This document shows, in pieces, positions 23,621-33,555 of a stretch of 64,000 nucleotides of DNA; position 1 is the first letter of the stretch; every line of letters begins with the position of its first letter. Below the pieces are notes generated by a model. The model made no database searches, was not told where the DNA came from, and saw only the letters and a program-made list of their open reading frames with translations. This DNA is from Dictyophora rubrovolvata (Eukaryota > Basidiomycota > Agaricomycetes > Phallales > Phallaceae): contig CP114120.1 of NCBI GenBank assembly GCA_029959195.1, forward strand, positions 124,001-188,000, read 5' to 3'. The translations under genes were made by a program, and so were the position numbers.

Positions 23621-24623
23621 GGAGCCATCATCAAGGGATTAGGAACTGATGGGGTTGGGAGTTGGTGACATTGAGTGGCACTGAAAGCTTCATTTGCTCT
23701 TCTATCTTGATCAAAAATGCATGCAGCCTTGACCCAGCCTTCAAAATCCTCATATGTGGGTCGGCTCTGCATGGTAGCAACCTTGGACTGAATTGTCAGG
23801 TCTAATCCCTGCCAAAAGTGTGTTATGATGGCAAAGCCATCCGTGAAGCCAGCACGCTCTATGAGGACATTGAAGGAGTCCACATAATCCTCTACAGTTC
23901 AACCTCCTTGAGCATATCTGCCAGATAGGAGGAGGTTGAGGGCATCATTGTGTTCGGTTAAGGGCAGAAATTCCTCTTCGAACTTGAGTCGGAATTCCTC
24001 CCAAGTCGTGAAAGGAATGATACCTGCGAGGTACTTCTGTAGCAGGCTATTGGCAAAAATGTGGGTGCGGCCATCGTTCATATATGACAGTGTCCAGATG
24101 ATCATTTCTTGGTCGGTTGCGAAATCCTTGCTACATGCACTCATATAGATCTAGACAGAGTTCCAGAACATGTGTCCTTTGTTTCTATCACCATCAAAGG
24201 ACTGAGGCACTGCGGGATGGGTGTTACAAGAATTTCGTGAATCTCGTGTGGAAGATGGAACCGATGCTCGGACAGGGGGAACATTGGCGGATTGGGGGTT
24301 TACTGGAGGTTCTGACGGAGAATCAGACAGGAGTTGAGGTTGAAGAAATGGTTCGAGACGAGATAGGAGTTGTTCGAGTTGAGTGTTGCATGTAAGGAAA
24401 TTTTGTTCCATAGCCATGAGGCATTGCTCCAGATTCAGAGTAGCCTGGTCAGGTTCCATGATAGTAAAAATAGCCTAGGTGCACAGTAAGAAGGATGGGA
24501 AGGGTCAAGTTATAGACAGAGCATGAGGAAGGACTCGAGATGGAACAAGTTGTTGTCGAGGACAATTTTCTGAAGGTGAACGTTGATTGAAATGACCGGT
24601 CCAGGGGTAGAAGTTTGTTCTAC

Positions 24624-25029
24624 TGTCAGGGCTACTCACTCAGACTAGAGAGAGGGGATCCTAAGTAAAATATATTCTGGGAATAATACTAACTCACCTA
24701 GAGGGAGGGGATCCTAAGAGAACAAACTTAGGGATCCCTCCTCTAGGGCTACTAACTATATACTACAAAAAATGGCAAAGGTCATACGTGGCCTTCGGTT
24801 CATGGACTGGGTGCGGATACATGCCAGTCCTGGGCTTTAGCCGGGGCCTAGGCCATGGCTCTGATGGGAACGGGTGCTCAGTGCCCATTGAAGAGAAGAA
24901 CAGGAATACAGAAGGAAAGAGGAAAACAAGGGATGGGATAAAGTACGAGAAATGTGGAAATAAATAGAATAGACAGGAATCGAAGATAAATGGAGGAAAA
25001 GAAAGGGACAATGCTAGCGTACCCTGACA
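24624..25029 (-). repeat. 5' LTR of Gypsy-A
   Basis: 406 bases, the same ends and inner inverted repeat as the 3' LTR. The internal DNA next to it (24607-24623) is a 17-base hairpin, GTAGAA-GTTTG-TTCTAC; a TGG-type tRNA primer site is not evident there. Confidence 0.85.
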
Positions 25030-25137
25030 CCATCCCTTGTTTTCCTCTTTCCTTCTGTATTCCTGTTCTTCTCTTCAACAGGTGCTGAGCACCCATTCCC
25101 ATCAGAGCCATGGCCTAGGCCCTGGCTAAAAGTCCGG
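25030..25137 (-). repeat. Gypsy-A LTR fragment, opposite orientation
   Basis: Reverse complement of the central LTR, running from GGGATGG to ACTTTTAGCC and ending at CCGG where the next element begins. It complements the 24-base fragment at 13389: both break at the same CCGG of the LTR. Confidence 0.7.
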
Positions 25138-26181
25138 TGTAAGACTCCAAAAATAAAAGCAATGTGCAGGCTAGATATAATCAGAATTACAAAGATATTT
25201 GATTATTGAGGTTGTCTAGTCTCCGTGGAGTGGGTCCTCGTACTGAATTTGATAAGAGAGAGGGGGAAGATGGGGGTGAGATAAGAATGTGTGTCAATGT
25301 CGAATCAATAACAACAATAGCAACAGCAAACACAACACCAACAAAAGCTTGACTTAAATGTGTGTGTAAAGGGAGTGAACAAGAATATTGTAATAGAATG
25401 AATTTGTTGATGAAGACAACAATAGTAGGAGTGTGGATAAACAGAGTTCTTGAATTTGATAAGGGTGACAAAACCAAGTAGTTAAACTGTAAAAGGTTGG
25501 TTAAGGCTTCAACAACAAAATGAATTGTTGAGTTTATACTCTGAGGCCTCACTCAGAGTTAATCCAAAGGTAAAGATATGAGCGTAGAATTAGACTAGAG
25601 ATGAAACACTGGCTTGACTTGACTTGAACTTGACTTAGACTGAACTGAACTGAACTTGTGAGACAACCGTCTGGTAGATTGCTGCTGTTACAAGTATTTA
25701 CATACAGTATTTATACCATTCAAGAAACATAGCATAGGTGAGATGATCACTCATCGTTCACCAAGATAACAAATAAAAACACACAACAAAAGAACAAAAA
25801 GAAAAAGGAGCATTGTGAGAATTCGATGGAGATATAATTACAAAAGAATGAAATCACATATATTGTCAGGGAGAATAGGAGAAATATGATGATGGAAGGG
25901 AAACAAAAGGAGAACAAAAGAGAAACAAAAAAAAAAAGATCAAGAGGAAACGATGGCATTGAATCCTTGAGTGTAGCTTTACCAAAATCAACATCTGGCA
26001 CTTCCTGTGCTGCCTCTTCACCTGAAATCGCATCGTTGCCTTTCTATTCTTCTGACTGATCTGGTTCTTGTCGATAGGATCAGCTTCTTCATGGCTGTGG
26101 AGCAATAATAATGGCTATGGCTGTGTGTAAGAGCCTCAGATCTCGAACCCGATGGGACTGAATGTCAGCATAAGATGGGAG
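25138..26181 (-). mobile_element. Right half of a family B element
   Basis: On the minus strand it ends GTCTTACA immediately before CCGG, as family B does. It shares B's late TATA region (TATAAATACTG, near 25.7 kb) and the blocks around CTCAGAGT, CCAAAGGTAAAGAT and CTCCGTGGA. It is cut at 26181 by a Gypsy-A LTR. It is probably the other half of 13413-15089. Broken. Confidence 0.6.
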
Positions 26182-26587
26182 TGTCAGGGCTACTCTCTCA
26201 GACTAGAGGGAGGGGATCCTAAGCAAAATATATTCTAGGAATAATACTAACTCACCTAGAGGGAGGGGATCCTAAGAGAACAAACTTAGGGATCCCTCCT
26301 CTAGGGCTACTAACTATATACTATGAAAAACGGCGAAGGCCACACGCGGCCTTCGGTTCATGGACTGGGCGCGGATATGCACCAGTCCTGGACTTTTAGC
26401 CAGGGCCTAGGCCATGGCTCTGATGAGAACGGGCGCTCAGCGCCCGTTGGAGGAAAAATGGGAATACGGAAGGAGAGGGAAATGCAAGAGATGGGATAGA
26501 ATACGAGAAATATGGAAATAAGTAAAATAAACCAGAACCGAAGATAAATGTAGAAAAATAAGGGGACGATGCTAGCGTACCCTGACA
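26182..26587 (+). repeat. Gypsy-A family LTR
   Basis: Full-length 406-base copy with both 8-bp ends and the inner hairpin. It abuts the B half-element on the left and repeat F copy 2 on the right. No target duplication was seen, so it marks a rearrangement junction. Confidence 0.85.
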
Positions 26588-27346
26588 CTACGACCGGAAG
26601 TCTTATCAGACTTCATCGTCGTTTTCATGAAGTCCTAGATGCCGTCATCCTCCTAGGACTTACAGTAAGCCGTGGATAGACCTTTGGTCGATATTCTAGT
26701 ACCAAACTGCACATGAGATCATCTATGACGGTCGTAGGTCTTTGTATGTGCTTTCCCTTTGTTCTTGTTGCCTCATGTTTGCCACATGACAAACCGACCC
26801 TGCATACACTCATGATACTCACAAAATGTTATGACATATATATGTTCTCAAGTTTGTTATCTATTTCGAACTGAGATTCAAATCTCTAGCATACTTGTAT
26901 ATAAAGCCTCCTATACTTCATAGCTAGACTTCTCTTCAGACTTAATATTGAACCTAGTTCGATATCTCAATATAGTCTTCATTTCCCAATAGTGCTTCAG
27001 TCACTTCCAAACGCTTTAAATCTAAACCGTCCATAGCGACAATGCCAGAACGGCGTTGGATCCGCTACTTCTTCCATCTCTTGTTCTTCTGCTTTCTAGT
27101 CGACGATCTATTCTACCAGATCGTTTTAGACTTCTTAGAGCTTCGGCTCAATGATATTCTACGATGACTCGAAGATCCCGAATGACATCAAGACAAGTAG
27201 AGCCAACGTCCAGAGGACTGTCGTGGTACAACCCACTCAGGTTGAGACCGCGCTCTACGACATTACGGTGACGTTTGTATCATCATTAAATACAATTATT
27301 AACGTTTATACATTCGTCGCCGATACCCGAGAATTGGTACTTAACA
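26588..27346 (+). mobile_element. LTR-like repeat fossil, family F, copy 2
   Basis: Direct repeat of 12363-13118, missing only the first bases, ending TACTTAACA. It contains the TATA box near 26.9 kb and the short frame at 27042-27167 (start MP..RWIRYFF). Copies 1 and 2 bracket the whole nest in the same orientation and may be the two LTRs of one older element. Confidence 0.6.
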
Positions 27347-27618
27347 GTTACATACACACTAAGCAGGCATAACAAAGCAGCTCCATTATTATCAGGTTTC
27401 ATTTGTGAAATGAACAGAGTTGTCCACATTCTGAGATCAGGAGTATATCTCACCATGAATGACAAACATGTGATATGGTCTCTAAGTCCATCAGTGTGTA
27501 GGTGGAGTTTGAACAGTTGTATTTTGGTGTGCTAGCCTTGATTCAAACGATTGTAGCAGCAATGCTGAACTCATTCATTTCATCTGCTATGTGAACATGT
27601 GAATAATGTCATCATGCT
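27347..27618. other. Unassigned spacer in the retroelement nest
   Basis: No coding frame, terminal repeat or similarity to the other fossils was seen. Confidence 0.4.
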
Positions 27619-27937
27619 TGTCATGGTATGCTAGCGACACTTTCCGTTTTCCTGTTTTCCCATTCTCCCGTATTCATGCTCTTTCTGTGTTTATTCCACC
27701 CTTTCTCACTTTCTCATATTTCTGACTATTTCTCGTTTTCAACTCGTTCTCTTGAATTCAGTCTTCGACTGAATTCTCATTCTCACTCGTTTTCATTTGT
27801 TATCACCATGGATCCCATGGGGATCAACTGAGCACCTGTACTCGTAGGTATATAGTTGTTTTCCCTAGAGGAGGATCCCTAAGCTTTTTCTCTTAGGTTT
27901 TCCCTCCTCTAGGTGTGTGCCCTGAGTTGCCCTAACA
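27619..27937 (-). mobile_element. Diverged Gypsy-A-like LTR
   Basis: 319 bases, TGTCATGGTATGCTAGC...GCCCTAACA, resembling the minus-strand Gypsy-A LTR at both ends and in the hairpin (CCTAGAGGAGGATCCCTAAG), with a different centre. It represents a related subfamily. Confidence 0.6.
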
Positions 27938-28206
27938 TATATACTATGAAAAACGGCGAAGGTCGTACACAACCCTCGGTTCATGGACTGGGCACAGATA
28001 CATGCCGGTCCTGGACTTTTAGCCAGGGCCTAGGCCATGCCGCTGATGGGAATGGGTGCTCAGCGCCCATTGAAGGGAAGAATGGGAATATGGAAGGAAA
28101 GGGAAAAGCAAGAGATGGGATAAAATACGAGAAATATGGAAATGAATAAAATAGACAAGAACTGAAGATAAATGGAGGAAAAGAAGGGCACTAGTGTACC
28201 CTGACA
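27938..28206 (+). repeat. Gypsy-A LTR fragment
   Basis: Downstream two thirds of the LTR, from TATATACTATG to CCCTGACA. It is truncated at the same point as the fragment at 13119. Confidence 0.75.
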
Positions 28207-29135
28207 GCTAGAAGCATACCAAGTCGAATGTAAGTAATCTGTTCTGTTCAACGACTCTAGGAGAGAAGTGACATGGTGATTTGCTTGGTAGGACTGTAAT
28301 GCAGGCGTGATGTTGGCACAATTTCAGCAGAAAAAAGCAGTGCTGACGGGAGAAAATGTTGGGATGGGTTAAACAGCACAAGTACAATGAATAGTGATGC
28401 TGAGAATAACCAAAACAAAGAAAACATTGATGAAAATAACATCAAAATAAAAGTGTCAATAAAAAGGATAAATCAAATTGAAAGGACAATGCACCTGGAA
28501 TCCAAGATAAATCAAAGATAAATTCAATCCAACCTTCTGAGTGGGATCACATTGAATGAATGAAGAGAACATTTTATAATGATGGAAATCCATGGTGGCA
28601 TAGATGACCAGGGGCATGGAAAGCTTCAGTAACTATCCATCCAATCAGAATGATGGTGAACTCCAGAAACATTCTGTGGATGATGCAATGGGTGGACATG
28701 CTTTTTTATAGCACGGGAAAAAGACATGTTCAAAGTCCAATATGATGCGCAAACAGGCATAAAGAGCATGGTGCCCATTGACAATAGTAGTTGAAAATTC
28801 GACGTATGGCAGAAAATGAACTTAAGAACCCCTAACTGATATGGTGCAGCCAGAATAAGCTGGCACAACCCTAAATGGTGATGGCAAGACCCTTCCAACA
28901 CAAAATCACATGCAGAAAAAAGTGAGGGCTGAAGCAAGCTTTAGTCAATACAAAAGAAGAATATAAGATGAATAGTTTTAGTATTGTTGAATGTTATGCT
29001 TTTGCAATTCGCCGGGCCTTAGAGCAATATCCTGATATAACCTGACATAGGATATCACACTGAGTAACTATCGTCCCTGAGCCGAGTCATCGGAAATCAG
29101 CTGAGCCATTTCGTACACCATATCTTAGCCTACAG
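28207..29135. other. Unassigned stretch between the nest and the peptide-gene fragment
   Basis: AT-rich, with no protein-like frame and no recognised element ends. Any 5' exons of the peptide-gene fragment would have been here, but none matching the 47-kb gene was found. Confidence 0.4.
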
Positions 29136-29339
29136 CCATTGAACCAGTTACAACCACCGCTCCCGCTGGAACCACTGGTTAGTATTTTTGTCTATCCCTC
29201 TTTCTTAGTTCGTTTACTAAAGAGTGGAATTGACTTTATTCAGGCATTGTAAGTTTTTGAACACATCTTGATCGTAAGTAAGCTTACTCAATTATTCTAG
29301 GATGGATGTGGCAACCGTGGTGGCAGATCTTGTAATTGA
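29136..29339 (+). pseudogene. 3' fragment of a secreted Cys-loop peptide precursor gene
   Basis: Three exons of the 47-kb gene are kept: about 29140-29180 (TTTAPAGTT region), a 5-nt microexon GCATT at 29244-29248, and 29301-29339 encoding DGCGNRGGRSCN followed by a stop. Here the final core peptide has both cysteines, whereas the 47-kb gene has a stop in the first Cys codon of the same core. Signal peptide and first core are absent, so this is a partial copy unless distant exons exist. Confidence 0.6.
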
Positions 29340-29526
29340 TCTGTTTTATTTCTCCTCTCAAAGTTAAAAATTTTTGTATGTAACTCGATAGAAATCAGAT
29401 GCAGATATTGTCTATAGTTAAGTTATTTAAGGAACAGGACAAACGAACACCCCCTCCGAGGGCATGCCGCAGCATTTACTCCCCATAATTCCACTAATAC
29501 AAATCAGTCTAGAATGATGACCTATT

Positions 29527-29742
29527 TCACCCATAAAGTGATATATTTTTACAGATGATAGAGGTGCGAATATATGCTACTGCAAATGACAGGGACCCGT
29601 GAAAACCAGCCACGCATCTGGCCTTAAAGCTTAAATCCTTAAGCGTGAGCTTGAGGCCTTTGCGCGTAATGACATCACGCGTTTCATGTATATACAGAGC
29701 CAAATTCATGGGAAACAACGGGCTAGTAGTGAAAGACTTCAT
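29527..29742 (-). other. Small ORF conserved in both inverted copies
   Basis: 71 codons beginning MKSFTTSPLFP. The counterpart at 46043-46210 keeps the start and the blocks IHETRDVITRK and VAGFHGSLS, but lacks 33 bases lying between two AAGGCC repeats. No domain; the left copy lacks the TATA segment present on the right. Confidence 0.25.
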
Positions 29743-29957
29743 TTAGATTCAGATGGTTACAAAGCAATGAGATAGCATGGACACGGATGGAGTTCTTGGG
29801 TCTTATGCAAAGAATTAATGTTGACATAAAGTATTGAGAGTTTCAAGGTGTTGAGAGTCGTCATATGTCGCGAGGAGATTCCCTAAAATAAATCGACCAT
29901 TGAGCTCTCAGCTGGGATATAAAGAGTTGGCGCAACCTTAGCCCCGAGCATATGGTT

Positions 29958-30309
29958 AATTTTTGATTATATATAAGGTCTTGTGTTTAAAGCAAAACGC
30001 AGCCACAGTGCCTAAACATGAATGTATGTGCATTCAGCAAGTCAAGAATATCGAAAGTTAACCAATTTAATCAATGTTACAGTCCAATACGTCTGTCGGC
30101 ATCAGTGATCTGGGTTTGTACTCCAGAGGACATTAGCTATCGCCGCATATGTTAACTCAATTTTGTCTAAGCATAGAACTGTGAAGCCTCTAACATGGTT
30201 AACAAGTCCGCTTGTATTTTCCAACGTAATTTAGTTCGAACATGTAAGACTTTATTTTACGTAGTTGCATACATACTTCTTGATGGCCAACAATGAGAGA
30301 TTCGAAATT
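29958..30309. other. Short intergenic stretch
   Basis: No coding frame or repeat was recognised; it is the 3' flank of the F-box gene. Confidence 0.4.
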
Positions 30310-31863
30310 TTACCAAAGAGGCCTGTTTTTAATTGGAATATCAAAAATGTCTTCGAGTTCAATCCCGTCTTGGTGCTGAAACGGTTGTTTCGAGAAACTA
30401 GAAGATCCAGTATCAGCGTTCCGGAAAACTTGATACTGCTCGGGTCGACCGTGGTACAGATAAATATAAGACAGGAGGGAAAGACGGGTAACCAAATATT
30501 TTAGCAAATTGGCCGTCATCCTCACATCCACATTTTTTGCAAAGATTCCTAAATGCGTGAGGTTCGGCAAATCCGATATGGCTCGCAGATTGTATGAAAA
30601 GATACAGTCACATGGATCGGGTGCACAGTCCGACGAGCACCAACGAAGGTAAACCCAAAGACGTTCTAGTTGAGGAAAAGCTCTGACGACGCGGTCAATC
30701 ACATCATCTGAGGCCGTGAGGAGAGTGCAGCTTCGGAGAGAACGAGCCAACGAATATGTGGAGGGATTGAAAACGTGCAAATAGGATATGTGATGGAGAC
30801 GAGGTAAGATATCAGAATGGAGTGGGAAACCAGAATGAAGTGACCGGAGATGAGGCAACACGTGGGGGGGAAGGCTGCATTGGAATATAGTTTCCAAGTC
30901 ATCATCGCCATTAAGATCCTCCAAAAGTAAACATTCTATTTGTGAATGTCTTTCCAAGAAAGAAATGTATATGTCGCGAGCATTTTTTTTTCCCCTGAAA
31001 AGCTCTATCCCTTTCAGCTTCAGCTTCTTCAACGAAGGCCAGTTAGCACTCTTCAGCAGAGGAGAATAGATGAACGGTGCTTCCCAGCACGTTAACATCA
31101 AGACAAAATTTATCAGTGTGGAGCAGCTGGAGACTAATGGATTTAGCATCCGCTGTATTGAAGGTATTAGATAATCGCATTCGTATATATCGAGATCGAT
31201 ATGGAACGTTGTTAAACGATTAAAAGAGTAAGTCATCTTTGGCTGATTTGGTTTTGAGGATCAATTTCTAAAGTTCATGGCAAAGCGACTTACCGAAAAA
31301 GGATATCGTGGAACGTATTCTTCCTTTTCAACTCTGTGGCGCCCAAAACTTTTGATGACGAGGGTTTGGAGATTTTTCGACAAGTTGGCCGCGATATACG
31401 TAAAGATGTCTTTATACTCGTCTTCCGAGAATGATTCGAGAAGCGTGATAGATTGACAATTGAACAGACCGCCTAAGTATTGGAAGAAGTTTTGAAAATT
31501 AGAACGATCCGTACGAGGCAGCTGATATTTTGAGCCCGCCCATTTCGTGACGAATTGTTCATCCATTAAGACGATGGGCAGCTGTCGAATGGGGGAGACT
31601 CGTGGAAGGAGATAGTTATCACAAAGTTCTATATGACGGATCATCGAGCAAAACCGAGGGGACGCAGACAACTTTTGCCAGAATGTAGAAGACGTTTCTG
31701 CAACACTGCAACTGATGTTGGTGAGGTGTAAATGGTATGTTGGAATAATCAAGTCATGGAGATATTTGCATGTTAGAGCGACGTTAAGTAAGTCTTTTGG
31801 AGTTTCGACATGGAAAATGACATTTTCTAGTGACTCTGAAGGTAGATGTTGGAGGAAAGGCAT
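30310..31863 (-). CDS. F-box protein with leucine-rich C-terminal region
   Basis: Two exons (31863-31294 and 31236-30310, intron 57 nt) encode 498 residues from MPFLQHLPSESLENVIFH; an upstream in-frame ATG at 31914 would add 17 residues but lacks F-box character. Residues 5-50 form the F-box (LPSESLENVIF...KDLLNVALTCKYLHDLI). The rest has the irregular Leu-rich pattern of fungal F-box proteins (LPHLRSLHSG, LPNLTHLGIF). Such proteins link Skp1-Cul1 ubiquitin ligases to substrates; the substrate is unknown. The gene is intact. This family is greatly expanded in Agaricomycetes. Confidence 0.8.
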
Positions 31864-33555
31864 AAATGAACGCAAAAAACATTGAAGGACTTTTAAAGCT
31901 CCGATTACAAACACATCACAATGCCGGTACCGAAGTACATAGATACTGTCACCGAGCTAACGCCGGCCATCCACGACCGCGCTGTTGTTACGCCTTTGCT
32001 TCAGCCCGAATATCTAGTATGAGGTATTTCTATATATTTACAGTGCATTTTTCTGCGTCATCATCATAATGGGCTTTTTCCTTCTGAGACCAAGTACCCA
32101 GCTCGACATGCACTGGTGGTGAATCGCGCACGCAACTTCGTCTGGTGGACTGAGTTCAACTATCTAATAATGGTTAGTTATTTTGCACCTTAGAGTCTCG
32201 CTCATAGCTTGCTTTACGGATTGGTTGAGTGGCTGTTCTCTATGATACATCATCTATTAATAGTGTTTTTTATGTAGATTCCTCGAATCACATTGCATTC
32301 GAATGCTATGAAGGCCAAGACTTCTGCTATGAACGCGTCAATGTAGCTCCGAACGCGTATGCCCGGTTGACTCTGCCTCAGCGACCTTACTAGCTTAGTT
32401 ATCCAAAGAAAATACTATCGAACTCAAATCGAACCAGAAAGTTTCGTGTAGCGCATTGCTACAGCCACCAGTGCAAAGCAATCATGTGCACGTGCACATG
32501 ACCTTAAGTAAAACAGCATCACTAGCTTGTGCATCTGCTGCGCGTCGGCGAAATCAAACTAACGCATGGTTAAACGTGAAGACCAAATGATGTTTCATTC
32601 CTGTTGAAAATCAAGCAACGCATTAAACAATGTGTAAGAAAACGGTCACCCACCTCTTGCGACCCTGAGCTCCATATGCAAGTCGGAGGGACGTGACTGT
32701 GGGGTAAAAACAAATCTCTGCTGGACAAAATTAAGGTAAATAATAAAAATAGCTCTCATTTCTTGCTCCGTATATGACGAAAGTTTTTCATACAGATCAA
32801 AGTGCATCACGTAATTCGACACAAAAATGAAACGTCTCTTTATCTGTCCTGGTTCGTGTTTTATTCCTCAAATTAATCAGTCAAAAAATGTAGAAGAAAG
32901 AATATGAACATGTGGGGTCAAAATAGACCGTAAAACATCTTTATGTAAATCATGAGCGTGTGGCATGACAGCTAACCCGAGACTAATTAATCCCACAGAC
33001 TGTGAAAATAATTTCCAACGCCTTTTTTTGGCTCCGCATGAGTATATAACCAAGGGAAAGGTGTGTTTTTATAACAATCATGATCAGCAAAAATGTCGGA
33101 ATAATACACCACAATCAGAAACTTGCAGCCTTCAAATGCAGGGTCGTGGTAGAAGGCCTTCTCGCTTCTTTTCACATTTGAAACACGGATTCATGATCAA
33201 TTGGTTGACATGACCTAAAATTTACCATGGGCTCCACACTGCACACTTTTTCCTCGCCTTTTCACGCATGTGACAATGATCGCCGTTTGCTTGCTTTTGA
33301 TCATATGTCATTTACTGCACCATAGATTTGGATGCGAGGATAATTGTAGCCCGACTCAGGCAAGATGGCGAGTTCCCAATTTGCGCCTTTTTTTCCCTGC
33401 TCAAAGGCATTCACGAGATCCGTTTATGTAGGTCAAAATATATACATTTTCTCCATATATGAACGCGTTAAGCCATTTTTTTTTTTAGCGGTTTGGTCTT
33501 TTTTCCTCGACTTCCTCTAAGACACGCTTCCCTAGTTCTCTTGTCCCGCTGAATC
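31864..33555. other. Intergenic region between F-box and beta-glucosidase genes
   Basis: Divergent upstream regions of both genes. No exon or repeat ends were recognised; short frames here overlap on both strands and lack protein-like composition. Confidence 0.45.

Larger units (their letters stand above)
15090..25029 (-). mobile_element. Gypsy-A: chromodomain Ty3/Gypsy retrotransposon fossil with four later insertions
   Basis: Reading on the minus strand: 5' LTR 25029-24624, gag 24.46-20.44 kb with a CCHC knuckle (CYCCGQAGHLMRDC, about 20.65 kb), aspartic protease (LDTGASG, about 20.15 kb), reverse transcriptase (YIDDILIYT, about 18.96 kb), RNase H (about 18.0-17.8 kb), integrase (17.37-16.6 kb), chromodomain (about 15.75-15.6 kb), 3' LTR 15494-15090. 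Insertions are LTR E copy 2 and element B in gag, a solo LTR of its own family in pol, and LTR H between integrase and chromodomain. Without them it is about 6.2 kb, normal for the family. The LTRs differ at roughly 12% of sites, mostly transitions, so the insertion is old. The coding region is broken at roughly ten places besides the insertions. Flanking target duplications do not match, implying later rearrangement. Confidence 0.85.
29136..29957 (+). repeat. Left copy of a second inverted duplication (peptide-gene 3' region)
   Basis: Reverse-complement similarity to 45773-46640 over about 820 bases, at roughly 83-87% by eye with several indels. It covers the last exons of the secreted-peptide gene and about 600 bases of downstream DNA to GCCCCGAGCAT. 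Confidence 0.85.

Noticed and set aside
12363-27346. Treating the two F repeats as LTRs of one intact 15-kb element
   Set aside because: They are in direct orientation, but nothing between them can be assigned to F, and other fossils abut their inner edges; kept only as a possibility.
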